Part shown: positions 1-8,755 of the stretch, piece by piece
Position numbering within the stretch: the stretch's first letter is position 1
Layout: each line of letters opens with the position of its first letter
Assembly (NCBI RefSeq): GCF_012927455.1
Contig: NZ_JABBPE010000005.1
Coordinates: forward strand, 186,001 to 250,000
DNA length: 64,000 nucleotides
Reading direction: 5' to 3'
Source of the DNA: Polaromonas sp.
GTDB taxonomy: Bacteria > Pseudomonadota > Gammaproteobacteria > Burkholderiales > Burkholderiaceae_C
The notes under the pieces: generated by a model
What the model was told of the DNA's origin: nothing
The model's database searches: none
The model's input: only the letters and a program-made list of their open reading frames with translations
Position numbers and translations under genes: made by a program

Positions 1-18
1 GGTTGATCGGTTTGTGCC

Positions 19-1866
19 ATGTCCCGTCCTGCAAAACTCCTCTCGGGGCTTGTCTTTTTTTCCCTGCTCATCGCCGCGCTGTGGCATTTTCTGGACGACA
101 GCGTTTTTCGCTTCCCGGGCCTGTCAGGCCCCAGCACAACCAGCGTGGTGGGGCCAGACGTACCTACACCCATCAGCGAATACGCAGGAGGCGGATTGAG
201 CCGCATGGCCATTTTGCTGACGGACCGCGATTCGAGTTGGCTCGGCCTGGTGCAGGGCCTGAAATCTTTCGGTATTCCCTTTACCCTCACCGAGGATTAC
301 CAGGAGGCCCTGAAACACGGACTGGTAATGGTCTATCCCGTCATTTCAGGCAAGACCATGACGGCGCAGGCGCTGTCAGCGCTGGCCAAATTCACCCGGC
401 AAGGCGGGACGCTGGTGGCCACCCACGTGCTGGGAGGCGGCGTGAACAGCCTGTTCGGGTTCTCGGAAGCCGTTTCGTCCACGGCGCATACCCAGCTACG
501 CTTTGCATCTGACAACGCTTTCATCCAACGGTATTTTGGCAACGCTGATCTGAACATTCCCATCGGCAGCACGCTGCAGCCGCGCGGAACCTACAGTTAT
601 TCCAGCCCCACCGGCCGCGTGCTGGCCCGCTATGACGACAACACGCCGGCACTCATAAGCCAGGACGTGGGAAAGGGCCGCGCTTATGCACTTGGACTGG
701 ATATCGGCGCCTTCAGCCTGCTGGGCTACAACAACCGGCAAGAAGGTGTGGCCAAAAGCTATGTCAACAGCTTTGAGCCGGGCCTTGACACGCTCTACCT
801 GCTGCTGCGTGACATCTATGCCGAGCGCGAACCTGATGCCGTGCTGCTGGGCACTGTGCCGGACGGCAAACGGCTTTCAATCATTTTGACGCACGACATT
901 GACTACACCCGCTCAGTCAACAACGCCCTGAGCTACGCGCAGTACCAGAAGTCGCAAGGCATCGCGGCTACCTATTTCATACAGACCAAATACATCCGGG
1001 ACTGGAATGACGATGTCTTTTTCAACACCGAGGGCGCCGCCAAAGTTCGTCAGCTGTCAGAGATGGGCATGGAAGTAGCCAGTCACTCGGTGGCCCACTC
1101 AAAAGCGTTCGGCGCGCTGCCACTGGGAAGCGGCAGTGAGGCTTATCCCGCTTATGAGCCCTTCGTCAAGAGCCGGACCGAAACCCGCCACGCGACGGTG
1201 CTTGGCGAACTGCGAATCAGCCGCTACCTACTGGAGGCCACCGTGCCCGGCCTGGCTGTGACCAGTTTTCGGCCCGGCCATCTGGAAAATCCCGAAACCC
1301 TGCCACAGGCCCTTGAAGCGACCGGCTACCGCTTCAGTTCCTCTGCCACAGCCAACAACGCGCTGACGCATTTGCCGTTTCGACTGAACTACAACCGCCG
1401 CTCAGTGGATGAGACCGGCATTTTTGAGTTTCCGATCACCATTGAAGATGAGGGCGCGCCGCTGATGGGCAGCCGACTCCCGCAGGCCCTGCAGATCGCC
1501 GAAAAAATACAGCGCTACGGTGGGCTTTACGTGGTGCTGACGCATCCGAATGTTCTTGACCACAAGCTAGCTTTCACGCGCGGTCTGGTGCAAGCAATGA
1601 AACCAACGGCATGGTTTGGCACCCTGGCTTCTTTCGGCCAGTGGTGGGCCGCGCGCGATCAGGTCAGCGTTGATGTGGTCACAGTCAACAGCAGCAAGAC
1701 CCTCACCCTGAAGGCGCCGCAACCCATTGCCGGGCTAACTGTCGAGGTTCCGGCGGGCTGGCGCCTGACAGGCAGCCGCCCCGCCACGGCGGCCCCTGTA
1801 CAGTCCGGCCGTCAACTGCTACTGCCCAGCTTCAGCGGAAACGTAGAAATACAGTTTTCCCAATAG
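19..1866 (+). CDS. Polysaccharide deacetylase family protein, membrane-anchored or secreted
   Basis: A 615-residue protein. Residues about 7-25 form a hydrophobic signal or anchor segment, so the enzyme should act in the periplasm or be exported. Residues about 60-250 resemble a class-I amidotransferase-like fold (inference). Residues about 285-500 match a NodB-type polysaccharide deacetylase: the metal-site motif THDIDYT, the second-motif region VASHSVAHS, and SFRPGH. The C-terminal 100 residues look like a beta-rich domain. Deacetylases of this kind remove N- or O-acetyl groups from exopolysaccharide. The next gene begins 17 bases downstream and is also exported, so the two are probably one operon that starts left of the window. 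The catalytic family is well supported; the substrate is unknown. Confidence 0.75.
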   Translation: MSRPAKLLSGLVFFSLLIAALWHFLDDSVFRFPGLSGPSTTSVVGPDVPTPISEYAGGGLSRMAILLTDRDSSWLGLVQGLKSFGIPFTLTEDYQEALKHGLVMVYPVISGKTMTAQALSALAKFTRQGGTLVATHVLGGGVNSLFGFSEAVSSTAHTQLRFASDNAFIQRYFGNADLNIPIGSTLQPRGTYSYSSPTGRVLARYDDNTPALISQDVGKGRAYALGLDIGAFSLLGYNNRQEGVAKSYVNSFEPGLDTLYLLLRDIYAEREPDAVLLGTVPDGKRLSIILTHDIDYTRSVNNALSYAQYQKSQGIAATYFIQTKYIRDWNDDVFFNTEGAAKVRQLSEMGMEVASHSVAHSKAFGALPLGSGSEAYPAYEPFVKSRTETRHATVLGELRISRYLLEATVPGLAVTSFRPGHLENPETLPQALEATGYRFSSSATANNALTHLPFRLNYNRRSVDETGIFEFPITIEDEGAPLMGSRLPQALQIAEKIQRYGGLYVVLTHPNVLDHKLAFTRGLVQAMKPTAWFGTLASFGQWWAARDQVSVDVVTVNSSKTLTLKAPQPIAGLTVEVPAGWRLTGSRPATAAPVQSGRQLLLPSFSGNVEIQFSQ

Positions 1867-1883
1867 CCTCCCGGTCAAACTTC

Positions 1884-3560
1884 ATGAAGTACGGACTAGC
1901 TGTTTTGGCCCTGCTCTTTGGCCAGCAGGCGCTAGCGGCCTGGCTGCAAATCTGCCCGGCAGGCGATGACGCGGCATCCAGCCGGTATGAGGTCCAGATG
2001 CTGCGGCCTGACGGCTCCGAACTGCGCGCCTCCATCAGCGATACGCTGCCCAGCCCCCGATGCGAGAACAAGGTGCTGGAACTGTCCGCCCAGGATGTCG
2101 TGGGCTTGCGTCCGATCACGCCAGCGCAGGCGGCGCAGCCGGGTAGCCCGTTTGCGCTGTCGGGGAAAACGCAGGACAGCCGCTTCCTGATCACTGAAAT
2201 CATCGCTGCCGAAACCAGCAGCGCGCCTGCGCCAGCAACGCTGCCCCTGCCGCTGGGCCACAATTTGCTAAACCAGCTGAACGCCGCCACATTCGGCGCA
2301 GAAAACCGGGTGAACGCCAGGCTACAGCAGGGGCGGTTGTCGATGCAATGCAGCCCGGGCGGACAACCGGCGGGCGTGGTGCTGAGCGCGCCCTCCTCTT
2401 ACTTGCCGCGCGCCCGCAGCCAATTGCAGATTCGGGGCAATGGCAACGGAAGCTTTGAAATAGTTGCGGTCAGTGCTGCGCAGGCCGCACGCGATGCGGG
2501 CTCGCATCTGGGCTATTTTGAGGCCCGACCGTCAGACCTTACACAGGCCTATGCGCTGGACAAGGTAGCTGCCCGGTCCGACTGGCGCCACTGGACCATC
2601 GCCTGCCCGGCGGGCTCGGCCCAGCTGCAGCTGGACAGCTTGCTGCTTCTCCCGCAGGCCACGACAGTGCCATCGCGCGCCGCATGGGTGTGGCAGGCCG
2701 CGCAATGGCAGCAAAAGCCTGAGGCGGTTCTTGCACTGGCTCGAAAGTACGCGCTGGGCACGCTTTACATCACCGTGCCCGTCGCAGCCGGCGCGGTGCA
2801 CCAGCCCGATCGGCTCGCCGCCTTTATCCGGCGTGCTGGGGCAGCAGGTATTGCGGTGTGGGCCGTGGACGGCGATCCGAATATGGTGCAACTGAAGGAG
2901 CGCCCGGCCACGCTGGCGCGTGCCCGCGCCTATTCCCGCTTTAACAGCGCCATGCCGCCCGGCGCTCGCTTGCGCGGCGTGCAGTTCGATGTGGAACCCT
3001 ATTTGCTGGCGGGTTACGAAATGGCCGCAGCGGCGTGGGACCAGCGTTACGTCGAACTCGTCAAGTCCCTGCACGACAACAGCGACATGGCACTGGAAAT
3101 GGTCGTGCCCTTCTGGTGGGCCGGCAAGCCAGCCCTGCTTGACAGCATCGCGCCCTGGCTGAGCGGCCTGGTGGTGATGGACTACCGCACCGACCCCGAA
3201 GAGATCTATCGCTTTGCCGCAACGTTTCTTGACTGGGGCGATCGACACGGCAAGAGCGTTCGGGTAGCGCTTGAAGCGGGCCCGATTGCGCTTGAGACCC
3301 GCTACCGCTACGAACCGGCGGCGGCAGGCGAGTTGTGGCAGGTTCTGCTCGGCAAGCAGTATTTTCTATTGGTGCTCAGGCGGCCGATGGAAAATCCGCA
3401 CGGTATCGCTTTGCGCGCGCTTGGCACCCACAACATCACGGGAAGCGCCACGAGTTTTTATGGGGATACGGCAAGTCTGCTCAGGCAGCTTCCTGAACTG
3501 GAGAGCGTCTTTTCAGCCTGGCCGAGCTTTGCCGGCATGGCGCTTCACGAAATCAAGTAA
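1884..3560 (+). CDS. Exported protein of unknown function with a glycoside-hydrolase-like C-terminal half
   Basis: A 558-residue protein starting with a clear signal peptide (MKYGLAVLALLFGQQALA). Residues about 20-250 look like beta-rich carbohydrate-binding material. Residues about 270-520 show an alternating strand/helix pattern with LYITVPV, GIAVWAVDGD, GVQFDVEPYL, EMVVPFWW and VVMDYRTD. That pattern is what a TIM-barrel glycoside hydrolase or a DUF3142-like protein shows, with Asp/Glu at the ends of strands. It follows the deacetylase gene by 17 bases, so a joint role in trimming an exported polysaccharide is plausible. The function is inferred from context only. Confidence 0.6.
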   Translation: MKYGLAVLALLFGQQALAAWLQICPAGDDAASSRYEVQMLRPDGSELRASISDTLPSPRCENKVLELSAQDVVGLRPITPAQAAQPGSPFALSGKTQDSRFLITEIIAAETSSAPAPATLPLPLGHNLLNQLNAATFGAENRVNARLQQGRLSMQCSPGGQPAGVVLSAPSSYLPRARSQLQIRGNGNGSFEIVAVSAAQAARDAGSHLGYFEARPSDLTQAYALDKVAARSDWRHWTIACPAGSAQLQLDSLLLLPQATTVPSRAAWVWQAAQWQQKPEAVLALARKYALGTLYITVPVAAGAVHQPDRLAAFIRRAGAAGIAVWAVDGDPNMVQLKERPATLARARAYSRFNSAMPPGARLRGVQFDVEPYLLAGYEMAAAAWDQRYVELVKSLHDNSDMALEMVVPFWWAGKPALLDSIAPWLSGLVVMDYRTDPEEIYRFAATFLDWGDRHGKSVRVALEAGPIALETRYRYEPAAAGELWQVLLGKQYFLLVLRRPMENPHGIALRALGTHNITGSATSFYGDTASLLRQLPELESVFSAWPSFAGMALHEIK

Positions 3561-3605
3561 CAGCCCAGACTGCGCTGAACGGGCTGCTCAGGCACGACCG
3601 CGCCA

Positions 3606-4373
3606 TCACCCCGCCTCCGACAAGCGCCCCAGCACCAGCCTCAAATGTCGCCGGCAGCGCAGCGCCAGCGTTTCGTCGTGCGTCACCAGCACAAACGCCG
3701 TGCCGTGCTCACGCGCCAGTTGCAGCATCAGCTCGAACACGCCGTCGGCCGTCGACCGGTCAAGATTGCCAGTGGGCTCGTCGGCCAGCACGCATGCCGG
3801 TTGCGTTACCAGGGCGCGGGCAATCGCGACACGCTGGCGCTCGCCGCCCGAAAGCTCGGAGGGGCGGTGGTGGAGGCGGTCCCCGAGGCCCACATCCGCT
3901 AGCATTTTTGCAGCAACCCGCGCAGCTTCCTCCCTAGCCTGCCGCCTGATCCACAGCGGCATGGCGACATTGTCGAGAGCGCTGAACTCGGGCAGCAGAT
4001 GGTGAAACTGGTAGACGAAGCCGAGGTGCTGGTTGCGCAATTCGCCCTGCTGGGCCGGTGACAGCGTGGACAGGCGCTGCCCCTTGATCTCAACCTGCCC
4101 GGCAGTTGGCGCATCCAGCCCGCCCATCAGGTGCAGCAAGGTACTTTTGCCGGAACCCGAGGCGCCGACGATGGCCAGCGTTTCGCCGCGATGCACCTGC
4201 AGGTCAACGCCCTGCAGCACGGTTACGTCAAGCCGGCCTTCGGTGAAGCGTTTAGTCAGGCCGCTGGCACGCAGCACGACCTCGCCTCGCTGCTCAAATT
4301 TGGCGCCGGGGAGGCCCCCATCCCTGCCTTCCCCCAGCGGGGGAAGGAGCAATTCGGGTGCAGCAAAAGTCAA
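3606..4373 (-). CDS. lolD: Lipoprotein-releasing ABC transporter ATP-binding subunit LolD
   Basis: An ABC ATPase with Walker [10 protein letters not shown], signature [15 protein letters not shown] and Walker [13 protein letters not shown], matching LolD. LolD powers release of outer-membrane lipoproteins from the inner membrane to LolA. It is downstream of the Lol permease gene on the same strand, separated by about 200 bp of repeats. From the ATG the protein has 255 residues. Residues 8-22 are encoded by a copy of the family-wide G/C-rich repeat at 4310-4355, and normal LolD homology begins near residue 33. A GTG at 4277, preceded by a GAGG stretch, would give 224 residues, the usual LolD length, and may be the true start. 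Confidence 0.9.
   Translation of the reverse strand: MTFAAPELLLPPLGEGRDGGLPGAKFEQRGEVVLRASGLTKRFTEGRLDVTVLQGVDLQVHRGETLAIVGASGSGKSTLLHLMGGLDAPTAGQVEIKGQRLSTLSPAQQGELRNQHLGFVYQFHHLLPEFSALDNVAMPLWIRRQAREEAARVAAKMLADVGLGDRLHHRPSELSGGERQRVAIARALVTQPACVLADEPTGNLDRSTADGVFELMLQLAREHGTAFVLVTHDETLALRCRRHLRLVLGRLSEAG
4310..4355. repeat. Interspersed G/C-rich palindromic repeat inside the 5' part of lolD
   Basis: The core reads CTTCCCCCAGCGGGGGAAG on the plus strand. It is a near-perfect inverted repeat of the kind scattered through Comamonadaceae intergenic DNA. Here it overlaps the annotated N-terminal coding part of lolD. Confidence 0.6.
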
Positions 4374-4412
4374 AGCGGTCTCCTCTTCAAGTTAGTACCG
4401 GCGGCAGATCTG

Positions 4413-4581
4413 GCTTTGCCAGGCCGCAGGCGCAGCGGCCCTTGAGGGCAAACCACACGCAGAGAGGAGCGTAGGGGGCAATCTTCCCCAGCAGGGGCCG
4501 CGGAACCGGCTTCGCCGGGCCGCCGGCGCAGCGCCCCCTCGGGGGGCAGCGAACCACACGCAGTGGGGAGCGTGGGGGCAT
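4413..4581. repeat. Two direct copies of a ~70-bp interspersed repeat between the lol genes
   Basis: Copy 1 (about 4413-4481) and copy 2 (about 4511-4581) share a GGCGCAGCG block followed by AACCACACGCAG and then GGAGCGT with a G run. Copy 2 also carries the CCCCCTCGGGGGG hairpin. These are typical Comamonadaceae intergenic repeats. They fill the whole gap between the Lol permease and lolD and may form RNA hairpins within the transcript. There is no coding evidence. Confidence 0.65.
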
Positions 4582-5837
4582 CATTCATAACGCAGGGCCT
4601 CTGCCGGATTGACGCGGCTGGCGCGCCAGCTTGGGTAGATGGTTGCCAAAAATGCCAGCACCAGCGAGATGACGGCAATCGGCATGATGTCGGCGTACTG
4701 CGGGTCGCTCGGCATGCGGCTGATCAGGTAAATATCCTTGGGCAGAAAGCTGGCGTTGAACAGCCGTTCCAGCGCCGGCACCAGCACGTCGATATTGAGC
4801 GCGATGCCCAGGCCCAGCAGCAGGCCCGCTAAGGTGCCAATCACGCCGACCATGGCGCCCTGCACGACAAAAATTCCCATGATGCTTTTCGGGCTGGCGC
4901 CCAGCGTGCGCAAGATGGCGATGTCGGCGCGCTTGTCGGTCACCGTCATGACCAGCGTGCTGACCAGGTTGAAGGCGGCCACCGCCACGATCAGCGTGAG
5001 GATGATGAACATCATGCGTTTTTCCAACTGGACAGCGTCAAACCAGGTCTTGTTTTGGCGCGTCCAGTCGCGAATCAAGAGGTCGCCGCTCAGGCTGCCC
5101 GCCAACTCGCGCGCCACTTCGCGCGCCTTGTTCAGGTCCTTGAGCCTGATGCGGATACCGGTGGGGCCGTCGAGCCGGAAAATCTTGGCAGCGTCGTCCT
5201 GGTGCAGCATCAGCAGCGCCGAGTCGTATTCAAAATGGCCGGAATCAAAGGTGCCGACCACCGTCAGCTGCTTCAGGCGCGGCACCACACCGGCCGGCGT
5301 GACCTGGCCGCTGGGCGCAATCAGCGTGACGCGGTCGCCCTCGCGCACCCCCAGGGAACGCGCCAGCTCGCCGCCCAGCACCACGCCAAACTCACCGCTG
5401 ACCAGTTTGGCAAAAGCCGCGCCGGTGCGCTGCCCCGCCAAGTCGGTGACCTGCCCTTCCAGTGCCGGGTCAATGCCCCGCACCATGGCGCCCTTCATGT
5501 CTTCACCGCGCGCCAGCAGGGCCTGCGATGCTATGAAAGTTGCAGCGCCCTGAACGTTCTGGTTGGCCTTTATCTCGGCCAGGGTTTTCTGCGGATCGGG
5601 CAAGGCAACGCCTTGGGGCGCGAACACCTCGATGTGCGAGATCACGCCCAGCATGCGGTCGCGCACTTCCTTCTGAAAGCCGTTCATCACACTCAGCACA
5701 ATGATCAGCGCCGCCACCCCCAGCGCAATGCCCAGCATCGACACGCCCGAAATAAAGGAAATAAAGCCGTTGCGCCGGGTGGCGCGGCCGGCGCGGGTGT
5801 AGCGCCAGCCCAGAAGCAGCTCGTAAGGAATTTGCAT
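4581..5837 (-). CDS. lolC: Lipoprotein-releasing ABC transporter permease, LolC/LolE family
   Basis: A 418-residue inner-membrane protein. TM1 lies at about 25-50 (FISFISGVSMLGIALGVAALI), a large periplasmic MacB-like domain at about 50-270, and three more TM segments follow (FIILTLIVAVAAFNLVSTLVM, a GAMVGVIGTLAGLLLGLGIAL segment and a C-terminal one). It ends with the family-typical NPAEALRYE. Burkholderiales often have one LolC/E-type permease gene rather than two, so lolC is a family name here. The neighbour downstream is lolD, which supplies ATPase activity. The divergent gene at 5871 starts only 33 bases away, so the two promoters must overlap. Confidence 0.9.
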   Translation of the reverse strand: MQIPYELLLGWRYTRAGRATRRNGFISFISGVSMLGIALGVAALIIVLSVMNGFQKEVRDRMLGVISHIEVFAPQGVALPDPQKTLAEIKANQNVQGAATFIASQALLARGEDMKGAMVRGIDPALEGQVTDLAGQRTGAAFAKLVSGEFGVVLGGELARSLGVREGDRVTLIAPSGQVTPAGVVPRLKQLTVVGTFDSGHFEYDSALLMLHQDDAAKIFRLDGPTGIRIRLKDLNKAREVARELAGSLSGDLLIRDWTRQNKTWFDAVQLEKRMMFIILTLIVAVAAFNLVSTLVMTVTDKRADIAILRTLGASPKSIMGIFVVQGAMVGVIGTLAGLLLGLGIALNIDVLVPALERLFNASFLPKDIYLISRMPSDPQYADIMPIAVISLVLAFLATIYPSWRASRVNPAEALRYE

Positions 5838-5870
5838 GAGCGCGATTGTGGCATCCCGGACAATAGACCC

Positions 5871-6899
5871 ATGTCAGCCAATTCAGCCACCTCGTCTTCC
5901 TCCTCCCGCGCGCATTCCGCCCTGCCACACCTGCTGATTCCATTTGCCGCCTGCAGCGCCCCGGCCTGGCTGCCGACGATGCAGGCCTTGCCGCGCGACA
6001 GCACGCGCAACCTAAGCCGTTTGCTGCAGGGCATGAAACCCATCCGCACGGACGAAGGCGACGCGCACACGCTGTCGCCACCGCACGAGCGGGCGCTGGC
6101 GCGGGCGCAAGGCCTGCTGGGCGACGCCGGCGTCGATGGGCTGATTCCCTGGGCGGCCAGCGACGCTGCCAAGCACCTACAAGCTGACGGCCAGCTGGCC
6201 TGGGCCTGGATCACGCCTTGCCACTGGGCCATGGGCCGCGGGCACGCCACGCTGAGCGACCCGGCCGCGCTGGCGCTGCGCGAAGACGAATCGCGCGCCC
6301 TGCTGACGGCCATGCAACCTTATTTTGAATCCGACGGCATCACGCTGCATGACGTCGACGCTCCCGGGCCACAGCGCTGGCTGGCCGAAGGCGAGCTGTT
6401 TCGCAGCCTGCCGACGGCCTCGCTGGACCGCGTGCTGGGCCGCAATGTCGATGCCTGGCTGCCCGGCGCAAAAAGCGTGGGGGCAAAAAAGATAACGTTG
6501 CTGCAAAACGAAATGCAGATGCTGCTGTACACGCATCCGCTCAACGATGAGCGGGCGGCCCGGCGCGAGTTACCGGTCAATTCGATCTGGATCAGCGGTA
6601 CCGGCGCCTTGCCGACAGACTACGCACCTGCGGCCAAGGCCAACATCAACGTGACGCGCAGCCTGGCCCAGGCGGTCTTTGCCGACGACTGGGACGCCTA
6701 CGCGCAGGCCTGGGCCCAGCTCGACGGCGGCGCCGTGGCCCAGCTGCTGGCGCGCCAGCAGGCTGGCGAGGCCGTGCGGCTGACCTTGTGCGGCGAGCGC
6801 AGCGCGCAAACCTTTGCATCCAGCCAAGCCGGCCTTTTTGCCCGGATTTCCAGTCTTTTAGCTCCCAAACCCATATGGGACGGGCTGCAACAGCTATAA
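5871..6899 (+). CDS. RpfE-type / phosphoglycerate-mutase-like protein next to recJ
   Basis: A 342-residue protein beginning MSANSATSSSSS. The reading frame stays open far upstream, but that part is antisense to the Lol permease, so the ATG at 5871 is chosen. Residues 20-330 match proteins annotated as RpfE-type regulatory or phosphoglycerate mutase-like in beta-proteobacteria and xanthomonads, where the gene sits directly before recJ (rpfE-recJ in Xanthomonas). Visible conserved stretches are WAWITPCHW, LYTHPLNDERA and NSIWISGTG. The biochemical role is not established. The last 40 bases overlap a copy of the interspersed repeat at 6857-6912, which supplies the stop codon region. Confidence 0.75.
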   Translation: MSANSATSSSSSRAHSALPHLLIPFAACSAPAWLPTMQALPRDSTRNLSRLLQGMKPIRTDEGDAHTLSPPHERALARAQGLLGDAGVDGLIPWAASDAAKHLQADGQLAWAWITPCHWAMGRGHATLSDPAALALREDESRALLTAMQPYFESDGITLHDVDAPGPQRWLAEGELFRSLPTASLDRVLGRNVDAWLPGAKSVGAKKITLLQNEMQMLLYTHPLNDERAARRELPVNSIWISGTGALPTDYAPAAKANINVTRSLAQAVFADDWDAYAQAWAQLDGGAVAQLLARQQAGEAVRLTLCGERSAQTFASSQAGLFARISSLLAPKPIWDGLQQL

Positions 6900-6912
6900 C
6901 TATCATAGCAAC
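6857..6912. repeat. Interspersed repeat, TAGCT...GCCCGT family, spanning a stop codon
   Basis: Reads TTTTAGCTCCCAAACCCAT...CGGGCTGCAACAGCTATAAC and then a TCATAGCAA tail. It is the reverse orientation of the repeat seen at 10002, 25981 and 45294. It covers the last codons of the RpfE-type gene and the gap before recJ. Confidence 0.6.
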
Positions 6913-6933
6913 TACAGAACTGAAAATGACACC

Positions 6934-8658
6934 ATGAAGATACAGGTACGCGACGTGCCGCCGCGCAGCGTTTGGGCGCTGCAGCAGGGCGGTATTCACC
7001 CCTTGCTGGCGCAGCTTTACGCGGCGCGCGGCGTTCACTCCATGGACGAACTCGACGACGGGCTGGCCAGGCTGCTGCCGCCCGCCTCGCTGCTAGGCGC
7101 AAGCGCCGCCGCCCGGTTGCTGGCCGATGCCATGGCCGCCGGCAAAAGGATCTGCGTGGTCGCCGACTACGACTGCGACGGCGCCACCGCCTGCGCCGTG
7201 GCGCTGCGCGGCCTGAAGCTGCTGGGTGCCCAACACGTTAGCTACCTGGTGCCAGACCGGGTGATAGACGGCTATGGCCTGACGGCGCCGATTGCCGAGC
7301 GCGTCAAGGCCAGCGGCGCCGATCTGCTGGTCACCGTCGACAACGGCATTGCCAGCCTGGACGGCGTGGCCCGCGCCAAGGCGCTGGGCATGCAGGTGCT
7401 GGTGACCGACCACCACCTGCCGGCGCTCAAGGGCGGGCTGGTCGTGCTGCCCGACGCCGACGTGATCGTCAACCCGAACCAGCCCGGTTGCGGCTTCGAA
7501 AGCAAGGCGCTGGCCGGCGTTGGCGTGATGTTTTATGTGCTGCTGGCGCTGCGCGCCGAACTGCGCCAGCGCGGGGTTTTTGATGCGAGCCAGCAGCCCA
7601 AGCTGGACACGCTGCTGCCGCTGGTGGCTTTGGGCACGGTGGCCGATGTGGTCAAGCTCGACGCCAACAACCGCCGCCTGGTGGCGCAGGGGCTCAGGCG
7701 CATACGCGCTGGCGCCCTGCCGGCGGGGCTTGCCAGCCTTTTTACCGCTGCAGGCCGCTTGGCGCCTGTGGCCACGACATTTGACTTTGGCTTTGCACTC
7801 GGTCCGCGCATCAACGCGGCGGGGCGACTGGCCGACATGACGCTGGGCATCGAGTGCCTGCTGACCGACGACGCGGCGCGCGCCGACGAACTCGCCAAGT
7901 TGCTTGACAGCATCAACCGCGAGCGCCGCGACATCGAGGCCGGCATGCGCGAACAGGCGCAGCTGGCGGCCGACGCGATGATCGACGAGGATGAGGAGCC
8001 GCCGCCGGCGATTGCGATTTTTGAGCCGGACTTTCACGAAGGCGTGGTCGGCATCGTCGCCTCGCGCATCAAGGACAAGCTGCACCGCCCGACCTTTGTG
8101 TTTGCCGCAAGCCAGGCGCCGGGCAAGGAGCACGAGTTGAAAGGCTCCGGCCGTTCAATCCCCGGCTTTCACCTGCGCGACGCGCTCGATCTGGTCGCCA
8201 AGCGCTGTCCCGGCGTGCTGCTGCGCTTTGGCGGCCATGCCATGGCGGCCGGCTGCACCATTGCCGAAGAAAACTTCGAGGCTTTCGAGCAGGCGCTGCA
8301 GCAGGTCGCCCACGAGTGGCTGGACGCCGCCACCCTGACGCGCCGCCTCGACACCGACGGCCCGCTGGCGCCGGAGTACCGGCGTGCCGATCTGGTCGAT
8401 ACGCTGCACAAGGAGGTATGGGGCCAGGGCTTCGCCGCACCCACCTTCAGCGAGGAAGTCGAGGTAGTGTCGCAGCGCCTGGTCGGTGAGAAGCACCTGG
8501 CGCTCAAGCTCAAGCACCAGGGCCAGCCGGTCGACGGCATCTGGTTTGGCCATACCGAGGCTTTGCCGACGCGCGTCACGCTGGCGTTTCGGCTTGATGC
8601 CGATGAGTGGCAGGGTGTGCGGCGGGTGCGCTTTTTGGTGGAAGCGGCCGAAGTCTGA
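6934..8658 (+). CDS. recJ: Single-stranded-DNA-specific exonuclease RecJ
   Basis: A 574-residue DHH-family 5'-3' exonuclease used in recombination and mismatch repair. Visible motifs in order: VADYDCDGATA (DHH motif I), LVTVDNGI (II), VTDHHLP (III), VNPNQPGCGF, ALGTVADVVKLD (motif IV region), GPRINAAGRL, and the DHHA1-type RFGGHAMAAGCTI. Length and order are normal for RecJ. It lies 34 bases after the RpfE-type gene, a conserved neighbour pair. Confidence 0.96.
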   Translation: MKIQVRDVPPRSVWALQQGGIHPLLAQLYAARGVHSMDELDDGLARLLPPASLLGASAAARLLADAMAAGKRICVVADYDCDGATACAVALRGLKLLGAQHVSYLVPDRVIDGYGLTAPIAERVKASGADLLVTVDNGIASLDGVARAKALGMQVLVTDHHLPALKGGLVVLPDADVIVNPNQPGCGFESKALAGVGVMFYVLLALRAELRQRGVFDASQQPKLDTLLPLVALGTVADVVKLDANNRRLVAQGLRRIRAGALPAGLASLFTAAGRLAPVATTFDFGFALGPRINAAGRLADMTLGIECLLTDDAARADELAKLLDSINRERRDIEAGMREQAQLAADAMIDEDEEPPPAIAIFEPDFHEGVVGIVASRIKDKLHRPTFVFAASQAPGKEHELKGSGRSIPGFHLRDALDLVAKRCPGVLLRFGGHAMAAGCTIAEENFEAFEQALQQVAHEWLDAATLTRRLDTDGPLAPEYRRADLVDTLHKEVWGQGFAAPTFSEEVEVVSQRLVGEKHLALKLKHQGQPVDGIWFGHTEALPTRVTLAFRLDADEWQGVRRVRFLVEAAEV

Positions 8659-8671
8659 TAACAGGTATCAA

Positions 8672-8730
8672 AAACGACTCTAGCCCAATATCCACGGGCG
8701 CTAGCAGCTATTTAATTCATAGCAATCAGC
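8672..8730. repeat. Interspersed repeat, TAGCT...GCCCGT family, between recJ and the Crp/Fnr gene
   Basis: Contains CTCTAGCCCAATATCCACGG, then GCGCTAGCAGCTATTTAAT and TCATAGCAA, i.e. the reverse orientation of the copy at 10002. It fills most of the recJ to regulator gap and can fold into a hairpin, so it may act as a transcript end or boundary. Confidence 0.6.
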
Positions 8731-8755
8731 CAACCATCAAGACAAGGACCACCGC

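Noticed and set aside
5055..5870. Open frame extending the RpfE-type gene 272 codons upstream
   Set aside because: It is antisense to the Lol permease, has no homology, and the real N-terminus fits the ATG at 5871.
7093..8133. 346-residue minus-strand frame across recJ
   Set aside because: It is a high-GC shadow of recJ with His/Arg/Gln-rich composition and no family motif.
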